Both the position numbers and the translations under genes were made by a program. Of a stretch of 64,000 bases of DNA, positions 53,838 to 63,900 are shown piece after piece. The DNA is taken from NCBI GenBank assembly GCA_009760885.1, contig CM019707.1, positions 34,270,645 through 34,334,644 of the forward strand, given 5' to 3'. Source of the DNA: Achatina immaculata (lineage: Eukaryota; Mollusca; Gastropoda; Stylommatophora; Achatinidae). The notes below the pieces were generated by a model. It was not told the origin of the DNA, ran no database searches, and saw only the letters and a list, made by a program, of their open reading frames with translations. The first letter of the stretch is position 1. Each line of letters begins with the position of its first letter.

Positions 53838-54345
53838 CATGACTAATGTCCGATATAAAGACCTGCTCTGTAACCTAGATCTGTTGTCTGAGATAGAGAC
53901 GTGCTCTGTAACCTAGATCTGTTGTCTGAGATAGAGATGTGCTCTGTAACCTAGATCTGTCGTCTGAGATAGAGATGTGCTCTGTAACCTAGATCTGTTG
54001 TCTGAGATAGAGACGTGCTCTGTAACCCAGATCTGTTGTCTGAGATAGAGATGTGCTCTGTAACCTAGATCTGTTGTCTGAGATAGAGATGTGCTCTGTA
54101 ACCTAGATCTGTTGTCTGAGATAGAGACGTGCTCTGTAACATAGATCTGTTGTCTGAGATAGAGACATGCTCTGTAACCTAGATCTGTTGTCTGAGATAG
54201 AGACGTGCTATGTAACCTAGATCTGTTGTCTGAGACAGAGACGTGCTCTGTAACCTAGATCTGTTGTCTGAGATAGAGACATGTTCTCTATCCAACATCT
54301 GTTGTCTCAGGTAGAGACTTGTTCTCTAATCTAGATCTATTGTCT
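53838..54345. repeat. 38-bp minisatellite, ~13 units
   Basis: Unit: GTCTGAGATAGAGACGTGCT then CTGTAACCTAGATCTGTT. A loosely similar AGAGAACACATCTCTGTCTC sits just upstream at 53710. Confidence 0.94.
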
Positions 54346-54770
54346 CTTTTAGAGACTTGGTCGGTTGTTCTGACTTCTTTTATAATCTTTTTGTTTCTTC
54401 TGTGTGTTCAGCGTATTCACTCCATCCTTCCAAACCAGATTTCTGTTGCTTTCAGTTTTTTTGCCATCTTTTTGTCCATTGTTCAGGTTTCGCAACCATA
54501 TAGCAATATTAGTTCGGTATAGCCCAGTAGGAAACTTTTACTCACTTGTAGGAACGTCTTATTTACTAGTGTCTTCTTAATTGTTAGTATCTTCTCATTT
54601 ATTTGTATTTTGTTATTTGTTAGTGTCTTGTTATTTGTTTGTATCTTCTTATTTGTCATTATCTTCTTATTTGGTAGTATCTTCTTATTTGGTAGTATCT
54701 TCTTCATGAAATTAAAAGCTGCGTTTGCCTTACTTATTCGTGACCTTATATCTTCTTCTTCGTCGTTGGC
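54346..54770 (-). mobile_element. LINE L-C, post-RT region with in-frame 18-bp repeats
   Basis: The minus strand encodes SRISKANAAFNFMKKI, then a row of NKKI-type six-residue repeats (54560-54715, e.g. ILPNKKILPNKKIMTNKK), then ELILLYGCETWT and KKMAKKLKATEIW. The ISKA..AF..MKK and YGCETW blocks are standard downstream of RT in this LINE type. The 18-bp repeats are extra and keep the frame. Confidence 0.8.
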
Positions 54771-55072
54771 CTAGACATGCACGCAAAATCTCTCACAAAA
54801 GCGACAGTTCGTCTCAGATTTTCAGCATCGCTGTGGAGCCTCTTTTGTAGGCATGGAAGTGGGGTGGGGGGTCTGGCCGGGCCATGTGACTGAATGGACT
54901 GTAGATGGCAACTCTGGAGGACGCGATGTGATGCCTGTTGCTCTTTGCTGCAGACACGTAAGTCTCTTGGGCCAGTTTTCAGCTTCTGGTGCAGATGATG
55001 CCACAGCCTGAAATGTCCTGTTCTCACTCGGAAATCATTTCTTGAGAGTTTGTAGTATTCGTCGTCTGCTTT
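54765..55072 (-). mobile_element. RNase H-type LINE (L-H) 3' end inserted in L-C (unit 1)
   Basis: Frame 54746-55027 minus encodes MRTGHFRLWHHLHQKLKTGP, RDLRVCSKEQQASHRVLQSC and NLRRTVAFVRDFACMSRP, matching the C-terminal RTGH.RL and Cys/His block at 40.1 kb. It ends in ACGA(CGAAGAAGAAG), seen as CTTCTTCTTCGTCG. Flanking ACGACGAA may be a short target duplication but overlaps the tail. Confidence 0.82.
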
Positions 55073-55680
55073 TCCTTTGGAGCGTAGTTTTGTCCATTTA
55101 TCTTTGTGTATGGATTACAAATTGTTGTGGCTTTATTTCGTTAAAGAACTTGCCATAATCCGGCATTTTTGTTCCAAGGTAACTGAATTTATTTTCTTAT
55201 AATTCAGCGTCTTCTCGTTTGAAAGAATGTTGCGCTGTGGAATATTTATTCTGTTTAATATTTCCAGTCTTTCTCCTTTGTCGCTGTTTGGCTCTAAACC
55301 TCTTTTATTGCTCTCTTCAGCGATCTTATTCACACGTTACTGCAAAGTGTTTTCACTTTCTGCTGTCTGAACAATGTCATCTACGTATCTGTCTCAGGTT
55401 GTTAATATTACAGGCTCCTAATCTAATTCTTTTTTCACATCTTTTAATGTCTCTCGTGATGGTGTCTCTATATAATGAGAATAGATGAGGTAACAATATG
55501 GACCCTTGTCTTACACCTTGTTTTATATCCTGATACTCGCTTTTGTAATCTCCTATTGCTGCTCTTTGCTTCTAGTACATATCCTTAATAATTCTCACAT
55601 CCGTGCTATTTATATTAAGTTTTTCTAACATTTGTATCATATCCTCAGATCCAACTAATACATTCATGCATCAAGCTTTC
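55073..55680 (-). pseudogene. L-C reverse transcriptase fragment (unit 1)
   Basis: On the minus strand: DMIQMLEKLNINSTDVRIIK, then a stop at the KDMY position, then GVRQGSILLPHLFSLYRDTI (the G.RQG..L.P.LF block), and, in a shifted frame, YVDDIVQTAESE, the YxDD active site with A to V. Frame 55133-55333 minus continues NKIAEESNKRGLEPNSDKGE. Multiple breaks, so non-functional. Confidence 0.82.
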
Positions 55681-55772
55681 CTAGCCATTGCGGCCCATTG
55701 ATGCAGATAAGACTTGTCTCCATTTCTCTCTGCTCTTAGTCTTCTCCTGACAATTGTCTCTATTCCTCTCTG
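55681..55772 (-). pseudogene. L-C C-terminal end (unit 1)
   Basis: NCQEKTKSREKWRQVLSASM just before a stop, the same C-terminus that seeds the 40-bp array at 56.93 kb. On the minus strand it lies directly upstream of the RT fragment, so coding order is scrambled by rearrangement. Confidence 0.75.
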
Positions 55773-56965
55773 TTATTTGTATTTTGTTATTTGTTAGTGT
55801 CTTGTTATTTGTTTGTATCTTCTTATTTGTTAGTATCTTCTGTTTTGTCATTATCTTCTTATTTGGTAGTATCTTCTTATTTGTTAGTATCTTCTTCATG
55901 AAATTAAAAGCTGCGTTTGCCTTACTTATTTGTGACCTTATATCTTCTTCTTCGTCGTTGGCCTAGACATGCACGCAAAATCTCTCACAAAAGCGACAGT
56001 TCGTCTCAGATTTTCAGCATCGCTGTGGAGCCTCTTTTGTAGGCATGGAAGTGGGGTGGGGGGTCTGGCCGGGCCATGTGACTGAATGGACTGTAGATGG
56101 CAACTCTGGAGGACGCGATGTGATGCCTGTTGCTCTTTGCTGCAGACACGTAAGTCTCTTGGGCCAGTTTTCAGCTTCTGGTGCAGATGATGCCACAGCC
56201 TGAAATGTCCTGTTCTCACTCGGAAATCATTTCTTGAGAGTTTGTAGTATTCGTCGTCTGCTTTTCCTTTAGAGCGTAGTTTTGTCCATTTATCTTTGTG
56301 TATGGATTACAAATTGTTGTGGCTTTATTTCGTTAAAGAACTTGCCATAATCCGGCATTTTTGTTCCAAGGTAACTGAATTTATTTACTTATATTTCAGT
56401 ATCTTCTCGTTTGAAAGAATGTTGCGCTGTGGAATATTTATTCTGTTTAATATTTCCAGTCTTTCTCCTTTGTCGCTGTTTGGCTCTAAACCTCTTTTAT
56501 TGCCCTCTTCAGTGATTTTATTCACAAGTTTCTGCAAAGTGTTTTCACTTTCTGCTGTCTGAACAATGTCATCTACGTATCTGTCTCAGGTTGTTAATAT
56601 TACAGGCTCCTATTCTAGTTCTTTTTTCACATCTTTTAATGTCTCTCGTGATGGTGTCTCTGTATAATGAGAATAGATGAGGTAACAATATGGACCCTTG
56701 TCTTACGCCTTGTTTTATATCCTGGTACTCGCTTTTGTAATCTCCTGTTGCTGCTCTTTGCTTCTAGTACATATTCTTAATAATTCTCACATCTGTGCTA
56801 TCTATATTAAGTTTTTCTAGCATTTGTGTCATATCCTCAGATCCAACTAATACATTCATGCATCAAGCTTTCCAAGCCATTGCGGCCCATTGATGCAGAT
56901 AAGACTTGTCTCCATTTCTCTCTGCTCTTAGTCTTCTCCTGACAATTGTCTCTATTCCTCTCAGT
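55773..56965. repeat. 1.2-kb tandem duplication, unit 2
   Basis: Second copy of 54599-55772 with few substitutions. Contains the duplicate L-H end (frame 55938-56219 minus, protein identical to unit 1 over 93 residues) and RT fragment (56265-56875). Confidence 0.92.
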
Positions 56966-58066
56966 TCTTAGTCTTCTCCTGACAGTTGTCTCTATTCCTC
57001 TCTGTTCTTAGCCTTCTCCTGACAGTTGTCTCTATTCCTCTCTGTTCTTAGTCTTCTCCTGACAGTTGTCTCTATTCCTCTCTGTTCTTAGTCTTCTCCT
57101 GACAGTTGTCTCTATTCCTCTTTGTTCTTAGTCTTCTCCTGACAGTTGTCTCTATTCCTCTCTGTTCTTAGTCTTCTCCTGACAATTGTCTCTATTCCTC
57201 TCTGTTCTTAGTCTTCTCCTGACAGTTGTCTCTATTCCTTTCTGTTCTTAGTCTACTCCTGACAGTTGTCTCTATTCCTCTCTGTTCTTAGTCTTCTCCT
57301 GACAGTTGTCTCTATTCCTTTCTGTTTTTAGTCTTCTCCTGACAGTTGTCTCTATTCCTCTCTGTTCTTAGTCTTCTCCTGACAGTTGTCTCTATCCCTC
57401 TCTGTTCTTAGTCTTCTCCTGACAGTTGTCTCTATCCCTCTCTGTTCTTAGTCTTCTCCTGACAGTTGTCTCTATTCCTCTTTGTTCTTAGTCTTCTCCT
57501 GACAGTTGTCTCTATTCCTCTCTGTTCTTAGCCTTCTCCTGACAGTTGTCTCTATTCCTCTCTGTTCTTAGTCTTCTCCTGACAGTTGTCTCTATTCCTC
57601 TCTGTTCTTAGTCTTCTCCTGACAGTTGTCTCTATTCCTCTTTGTTCTTAGTCTTCTCCTGACAGTTGTCTCTATTCCTCTCTGTTCTTAGTCTTCTCCT
57701 GACAATTGTCTCTATTCCTCTCTGTTCTTAGTCTTCTCCTGACAGTTGTCTCTATTCCTTTCTGTTCTTAGTCTTCTCTGACAGTTGTCTCTATTCCTCT
57801 CTGTTCTTAGTCTTCTCCTGACAGTTGTCTCTATTCCTTTCTGTTTTTAGTCTTCTCCTGACAGTTGTCTCTATTCCTCTCTGTTCTTAGTCTTCTCCTG
57901 ACAGTTGTCTCTATCCCTCTCTGTTCTTAGTCTTCTCCTGACAGTTGTCTCTATCCCTCTCTGTTCTTAGTCTTCTCCTGACAGTTGTCTCTATTCCTCT
58001 TTGTTCTTAGTCTTCTCCTGACAGTTGTCTCTATTCCTCTCTGTTCTTAGTCTTCTCCTGACAGTT
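56926..58066. repeat. 40-bp minisatellite derived from LINE L-C coding sequence, ~28 units
   Basis: Unit: TCTGTTCTTAGTCTTCTCCT then GACAGTTGTCTCTATTCCTC. On the minus strand a unit reads NCQEKTKNREE, exactly the L-C C-terminus that flanks the array on both sides (58067-58240 and 56880-56925). Marker variants (GCCTTC at 57011 and 57531; TTTGTTC; ACAATTG; CTATCCC pair) recur with offset 520 bp = 13 units. Confidence 0.95.
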
Positions 58067-58240
58067 GGTTACTCTGAGGGCTCATAGATCTTCTCCCAGG
58101 CTGTCACTCCACCGCTGTCTTGGTCTGCCTTGTGGTCTGTCTCCGTTTATCACTTCTGTATAAAGCCCTTTTTGTCTGTCTGTTCTCGTCCATTTTCTCC
58201 AAATGTCCACGCCATCTTAGTCCTGACTTATACATATGAG
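58067..58240 (-). mobile_element. LINE L-C C-terminal fragment beyond the array
   Basis: The minus strand encodes GDRPQGRPRQRWSDSLGEDL, a stop, ALRVTNCQEKTKN, then enters the array. The GRPRQRW motif matches 40.45 and 51.73 kb. Confidence 0.82.
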
Positions 58241-58261
58241 GGTTAAAAAAAACAACTCCCG

Positions 58262-58442
58262 TTTCCATGCCACTAAAGCATATTAGGGATACGGTGTTAG
58301 GTCCCCATTTTTAAGACCATCAGCACACGGAAGTGTGATATGGTCAGTATCATACCTGGCCGCATTTACCAGTGCAGATTTTGCTGGTACCCGTGTTTAG
58401 AGACTGGGTAGGCCCCGACTGGCCCCTCATACCTTCTCCAAT
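58262..58442 (+). mobile_element. Unclassified interspersed repeat Q, copy 1
   Basis: Homologous to 60310-60465: ATACGGTGTTAGGTCCC, ACCATCAGCACAC, GTGATATGGTCAGTATCA, CCTGGCCGC, then a CGGGTACCC-like block. About 75-80% alike by eye. Non-coding. Confidence 0.65.
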
Positions 58443-58476
58443 TACCAGTTTCTGCCGCTTATGCGTATGAACATCA

Positions 58477-58682
58477 CCAGCAGGTTATGTTGTATTCACA
58501 CTACCAGCAGGTTATGTTGTATTCACACTACCAGCAGGTTATGTTGTATTCACACTACCAGCAGGTTATGTTGTATTCACACTACCAGCAGGTTATGTTG
58601 TATTCACACTACCAGCAGGTTATGTTGTATTCACACTACCAGCAGGTTATGTTGTATTCACACTACCAGCAGGTTTTCCACA
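58477..58682. repeat. 27-bp minisatellite, 8 units
   Basis: Unit: ACCAGCAGGTTATGTTGTAT plus TCACACT, almost perfect. The nine-codon period leaves plus frames open (58461-58718, 58487-58783). Confidence 0.96.
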
Positions 58683-58756
58683 TGGATGAACCATTCCATT
58701 CTTCACCACAAAGGATAATACTGCAAGTAATGACACATATAAAGGCGGGCCTGGTG

Positions 58757-59808
58757 TTGCATGCAGTGGACGGAGACTACTGACTCTGGTGCTGCATGCA
58801 GTGGACGGAGACTACTGACTCTGGTGCTGCGTGCAGTGGACGGAGACTACTGACTCTGGTGTTGCATGCAGTGGACGGAGTCTACTGACTCTGGTGCTGC
58901 GTGCAGTGGACGGAGACTACTGACTCTGGTGCTGCGTGCAGTGGACGGAGACTACTGACTCTGGTGCTGCGTGCAGTGGACGGAGACTACTGACTCTGGT
59001 GTTGCGTGCAGTGGACGGAGACTACTGACTCTGGTGTTGCATGCAGTGGACGGAGACTACTGACTCTGGTGCTGCATGCAGTGGACGGAGACTACTGACT
59101 CTGGTGCTGCGTGCAGTGGACGGAGTCTACTGACTCTGGTGCTGCGTGCAGTGGACGGAGACTACTGACTCTGGTGTTGCATGCAGTGGACGGAGACTAC
59201 TGACTCTGGTGCTGCATGCAGTGGACGGAGACTACTGACTCTGGTGCTGCATGCAGTGGACGGAGACTACTGACTCTGGTGCTGCATGCAGTGGACGGAG
59301 ACTACTGACTCTGGTGTTGCATGCAGTGGACGGAGACTACTGACTCTGGTGCTGCATGCAGTGGACGGAGACTACTGACTCTGGTGCTGCATGCAGTGGA
59401 CGGAGACTACTGACTCTGGTGCTGCATGCAGTGGACGGAGACTACTGACTCTGGTGTTGCATGCAGTGGACGGAGACTACTGACTCTGGTCTTGCATGCA
59501 GTGGACGGAGACTACTGACTCTGGTGCTGCATGCAGTGGACGGAGTCTACTGACTCTTTTCTCTGGTCTTGCATGCAGTGGACGGAGACTACTGACTCTG
59601 GTGCTGCATGCAGTGGACGGAGTCTACTGACTCTGGTGTTGCATGCAGTGGACGGAGACTACTGACTCTGGTCTTGCATGCAGTGGACGGAGACTACTGA
59701 CTCTGGTGCTGCATGCAGTGGACGGAGACTACTGACTCTGGTGCTGCATGCAGTGGACGGAGACTACTGACTCTGGTGTTGCATGCAGTGGACGGAGTCT
59801 ACTGACTC
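58757..59808. repeat. 35-bp minisatellite, ~30 units
   Basis: Unit: GTGCTGCATGCAGTGGACGG then AGACTACTGACTCTG, very homogeneous. One insertion (TTTTCTC near 59558). Variants GTTGC, CTTGC and GAGTCTAC recur in pairs. Confidence 0.96.
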
Positions 59809-60309
59809 GAGCTGGACACAGAATTCTCATGTTGAACACGAACGTTAATTAATGATCGGAAATGAAATTTTATCGATCCGCGTTATAATTTTAGAATCGA
59901 TCTTTCAGGATGGTGCGAGTACTTAATCAAACTTTCCTCTCTCCATACATTTATTTACTGTTCGCCTGGTAGTGTTGGGTGCTTTGCTCTATTCATTCTT
60001 GATTCTGTCTTTTGATACTTCTACTTTTTCATGCTTCATTCACAGCATGTTCAGACTTTCTTACTTAATTCTTTCTTCTTTTCTTCTTCTTCTTCTTCTT
60101 CATTGTCAAATGTCTATATTTCGACCTCTTTGATAACCTGGACTTGTTTTGTCTTGTCTTGTCTCCTTCCTCAAATAACTTTCAGTGTTGAGGGGACAAA
60201 CAGAGGTTTCGACGGAGCTGGGTAATTGCTTCATGAAGTGGGATAATTGAGGTTTCTCTAATTTTTCTATATTTTTATACTTGAATGGGTTGGTAAGGTA
60301 ACGTAGTCT
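59809..60309. other. No gene recognised; (CTT)n at 60068-60101
   Basis: Unassigned sequence with a CTT microsatellite and a short TTGTCTTGTC tract at 60150-60163. Confidence 0.5.
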
Positions 60310-60465
60310 TGTCATGCCCCCTGGGACACGCATGAGATATGGTGTTAGTGCCCAACCTTTCCTTGACCTGTCAGCACACTAGAGGGTGATGTGGTCAGCA
60401 TCACGCCTGGCCCGCCTTTCCTTCCCTAACTTCAGAAGTCGGGTACCCCTTTCTACAGCCTCACA
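60310..60465 (+). mobile_element. Unclassified interspersed repeat Q, copy 2
   Basis: ATATGGTGTTAGTGCCCAAC, CTGTCAGCACACTAGAGGG, GATGTGGTCAGCATCACGCC, TGGCCCGCC, GTCGGGTACCCC. Same orientation as copy 1. Confidence 0.65.
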
Positions 60466-60684
60466 ATAATTAGTGTATAAGTATATAACTATACACGAAG
60501 CACTGCAGTAAAGCTGTGATACTAGAATGTATAAAACAGGAAAAAGCTGCTCCTATTTTTTCCTGTTTTATACATTCTTTCTACGGCCTGGCTGACTGAG
60601 GGTGGGCTGCTGTTGGATTCTTTATAATTTGGATCGATGTTATTTATTACTGAAGTGGCTTTTCTTGAAAAATAGTTGGGATAT
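60466..60684. other. No gene recognised
   Basis: Unassigned; GGAAAAAGCTGC and TTTTTTCCTG near 60540-60570 form a small inverted repeat (TTTCCTGTTTTATACATTCT pairs with AGAATGTATAAAACAGGAAA). Confidence 0.55.
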
Positions 60685-60696
60685 ATTTAAGAAGTG

Positions 60697-62022
60697 ACGC
60701 TGATGGCGAGATCTTCAGCTGCCGTGCGTGGAGCGGTGCTCCTCCCGGCCAATGAAGAAATTTGCAAATGGGGTTGCCGCGCAGCATCACTGCGGAAAAG
60801 GTGGTAGAAAGAATAAAGCGAAGCAAACAGTCAAGTCACGGCACCTCTGGTCTGGAGGTCGGCCACGTCCTGAGTGCAGTCATGTCGGGTGAAATGCATG
60901 AACTGGCTTGTCCCAGAGGTTAAGACACTGCTGGCTTGACTCTTCAAATGCCGCGTGTGGAGTGAAGCTCCTCCCGGTTAAGGAAGTAAATGCGGAAAAG
61001 AAATAAAGGTTGCTGTGCGGCGCCGATGGGAAAAGGTGGTGGAAAGGATAAAGTGAAGTTTAACTGGTATGTCCAGTAGTATCGCTACGAGAGCTATACC
61101 ACGGCACCTCTGCTCTAGAGGCCGGCCACGTCCGAAATACACCTACACTGGTGAAATATGCCTAAACCCTCAAACACCAGGGGTGGAACTTGATGGCTAG
61201 ACATGTCATGCCACCTCCGCTCTAGAGGTCAGTAACGCCTGATATACACCCATACTGGTGAATTTTGCCTAAACCGGCTCATACCAGGGGTGAATCTTGA
61301 AGGCTATGCATGTCACAGTACCTCTGCTCTAGAGGTCGGTCCCGTCCCAAACACGCCCATACTGGGATAATGCCTAAACCGGCTCAACCCAGGGGTAGAA
61401 GTCACTAGTGGCGAGGATTCGTCCTCCTGGACAAAAGCTCCATCCTGGTCACAACTAGGAAGGGTAGCGGCCACGACCGCAAAATGCTGAAGTCGGAGAC
61501 ACTGGACCAGGGAAGTCTAGATAGGCAACCACCTCTCACCCGGCGGGGATGTTTGCGTATCCTAATCACGCTGAGGTTTTCCGGTGAGAAAGTCCAACCC
61601 TGGGCTGGATGGGCAACCACCTCTCACCCGGCGGTGATACACGGGTATCTCAAAACACGTCGAGGTTTTCCGGTGAGAAAGTCCAATTCTGGCCTGAGTG
61701 GGCTACCGCCTCTCACCCAGCGGGGATGCACTGATATCCTAAACACGTTGAGGTCTTCCGGTGAGAAAGTCCAACCCTAGACTAAACTGGTGCAATGAAA
61801 ACCACGGTGTCACGCAATCCCGCTTCCGAGACCCACCAAGAATACAGGCTAAAGCACTGTGATACTCTGAACCCCTTGTGGTCCTTTCGTGGATCTCGTG
61901 TGGGCTATTTTGGACCACACAGGGGACCACGGGACCTAACGAGGACCACAGGCATGAATTCAGTAGGTTCACAGTGCGGTTTTTGGTGGTAGAAGTGAAC
62001 GAAGAAGAAGAAGAAGAAGAAG
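60697..62022 (+). mobile_element. GAA-tailed non-coding element, copy with clear 12-bp target duplication
   Basis: 1326 bp. Perfect 12-bp direct repeats ATTTAAGAAGTG flank it at 60685-60696 and 62023-62034. Starts ACGCTGATGGCGAGATC, which is internal in copy 1, so it is 5' truncated. Ends GTGAACGAAGAAGAAG with about seven GAA. Internally there are repeated blocks (CTCCTCCCGG...GGAAAAGGTGGT twice; CTCTAGAGG...GTCAC about four times; an 89-bp block three times, 61523-61785) and a nested hairpin (61876-61951). No open frame of note, no RT, no polymerase III box that I can identify. Confidence 0.92.
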
Positions 62023-62119
62023 ATTTAAGAAGTGGAAGACGAGAAATTAGAGAGATTAGAATGAGAATGAATTATGTCTCAGCTGAGATTGTGTTAGGAT
62101 GGTTGTTAGGCATGATTAG

Positions 62120-62264
62120 TTGAGAAGGTGATTTTTCTAGCTTATAGTGCACTGTGTTAGTGATTTTTCTAGCTTATAGTGCACTGTGTTAGTGATTTTT
62201 CTAGCTTATAGTGCACTGTGTTAGTGATTTTTCTAGCTTATAGTGCACTGTGTTAGTGATTTTT
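62120..62264. repeat. 32-bp minisatellite, ~4.5 units
   Basis: GTGATTTTTCTAGCTTATAG then TGCACTGTGTTA, nearly perfect. Confidence 0.95.
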
Positions 62265-62737
62265 GTCATGTAGCTGACTTGTGCACAGAATGCTCCTTTT
62301 GAAGACATTATGAGATTATTTTCTATTATGATTTCAGTAAAGAGTCAGGTAGTTGTTAGTGACATATTGTCAAGTATTGGTTCCCCTGTCATAACTTTGC
62401 TAAAAAGTGTGAAATTAGTTCCTTTTTGAGATTTGTATAGACCTTTGGGTCTAGAGATGTTCTGTGATGGTTGTGTGAATTCTGTACTTATATTCTGATG
62501 CAGTAAATGTTGCACTTTTTGTCGTACTTGCATTTTGTATACTTGCTGCTTTTATGTAGTGTGAGAGTTGGTTTCTCTCTTCCCATTTGACAAACCAGTT
62601 CTTGTCAGGAAGAGGACTAGCCTGTTTTCTTTTTCTGTATTAAATGTTATCAACTTCCTCTCACCCTCACGTATCATCACCCAACTTTTCCATCAATAAA
62701 GTGTGAGTTTATGTTCACACCAGTTATTATTTACTTC
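62265..62737. other. No gene recognised
   Basis: Unassigned sequence between two arrays. It includes CAATAAAGTG at 62693-62702, a polyadenylation-like string without a gene upstream. Confidence 0.45.
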
Positions 62738-63393
62738 ACACGGCTCCTAGGTGTACCCTCACACTGCTCCTATGTGTACCCTCACACTGCTCCTATGTGT
62801 ACCCTCACACTGCTCCTATGTGTACCCTCACACGGCTCCTATGTGTACCCTCACACTGCTCCTATGTGCACCCTCACACTGCTCCTATGTGTACCCTCAC
62901 ACTGCTCCTATGTGTACCCTCACACTGCTCCTATGTGTACCCTCACACTGCTCCTAGGTGTACCCTCACACTGCTCCTAGGTGTACCCTCACACTGCTCC
63001 TAGGTGTACCCTCACACTGCTCCTATGTGTACCCTCACACTGCTCCTATGCGTACCCTCACACTGCTCCTATGCGTACCCTCACACTGCTCCTATGTGTA
63101 CCCTCACACTGCTCCTATGTGTACCCTCACACTGCTCCTATGTGTACCCTCACACTGCTCCTAGGTGTACCCTCACACTGCTCCTATGTGTACCCTCACA
63201 CTGCTCCTAGGTGTACCCTCACACTGCTCCTATGTGTACCCTCACACTGCTCCTATGCGTACCCTCACACTGCTCCTATGTGTACCCTCACACTGCTCCT
63301 AGGTGTACCCTCACACTGCTCCTATGCGTACCCTCACACTGCTCCTATGTGTACCCTCACACTGCTCCTAGGTGTACCCTCACACTGCACCTG
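62738..63393. repeat. 23-bp minisatellite, ~28 units
   Basis: Unit: CACACTGCTCCTATGTGTAC plus CCT, with TAGGTG and TATGCG variants. The unit has no stop in any plus frame, so seven overlapping frames arise. None is gene-like. Confidence 0.96.
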
Positions 63394-63433
63394 ACAACGT
63401 TTCATAATCGTTTCTCACGGCGGTCCAGTCATA

Positions 63434-63900
63434 TACTAGGTGTGATTGATAAGTTCTCGGCGTAAGGTACAACGGATTATTTGTGGACAAATTTTTGGGG
63501 TTATTTCTCAACATAGTCCCCTTGCAAGTTTATGCACTTAGTCCAGCAATCCTGGAGCATACGGATCCCTTCTTTGTAAAAGTCAGCATCTTGTGTCAGT
63601 AGAAAGTGGTCTACAGCATGAATGACGTCATCATCAGAAGCATATTTGCGACCACTGAGCTCATTTTTGAGTTTCGTAAACAGGTAATAGTCCGAAGTGG
63701 CCAAATTTGGGGAATAAGGAGGAGGTGGGGATCCATGATGCTTCCACTGCTTTGATTGTTCTTTGGTTTCTGGTTGAAAATGATGAACCCAAGTCTCATC
63801 CATAGTCACAAATTGCTGAAGAAACTTTTCAAGATGTGCATAAAAATGGCCAAGATTGTATCTTGACATGTTGAGACGCTGTCGTTTGTGATCAGCTCAA
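63434..63900 (-). mobile_element. Mariner (Tc1/mariner) relic, probable right part
   Basis: Contains a transposase remnant (63501-63869) and, beyond its stop, ACTAGGTGTGATTGATAAGT next to TA at about 63434, a plausible inverted terminal end. The matching end and the N-terminal DNA-binding part are absent or lie beyond a break at about 63900. Confidence 0.85.
63501..63869 (-). pseudogene. Mariner transposase fragment with internal deletion
   Basis: 122 codons. Residues 24-30 (DETWVHH region, VTMDETWVHHF) hold the first catalytic Asp of the mariner D,D34D triad. PYSPNLATSDYYLF near residues 53-66 holds the third Asp in the SDY motif. These are normally more than 100 residues apart but here only ~35: the stretch after WKHHGS, which includes the second Asp (DNA.PH block), is deleted in frame. 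The N-terminal helix-turn-helix domains are missing; the Met is internal. The usual mariner protein is about 345 residues. It cannot transpose. Expected C-terminus is present (DFYKEGIRMLQDCWTKCINL). Confidence 0.92.

Larger units (their letters stand above)
54599..55772. repeat. 1.2-kb tandem duplication, unit 1
   Basis: Direct copy of 55773-56965. The offset is 1174 bp at the left end and 1192 bp further right, because unit 2 has one extra 18-bp repeat. Both units contain the same L-H insertion and the same L-C RT, so the duplication came after the insertion. Confidence 0.92.

Noticed and set aside
62711..63465. Series of overlapping 68-137-residue frames
   Set aside because: The 23-bp unit has no stop, so all plus frames are open; pure repeat artefact.
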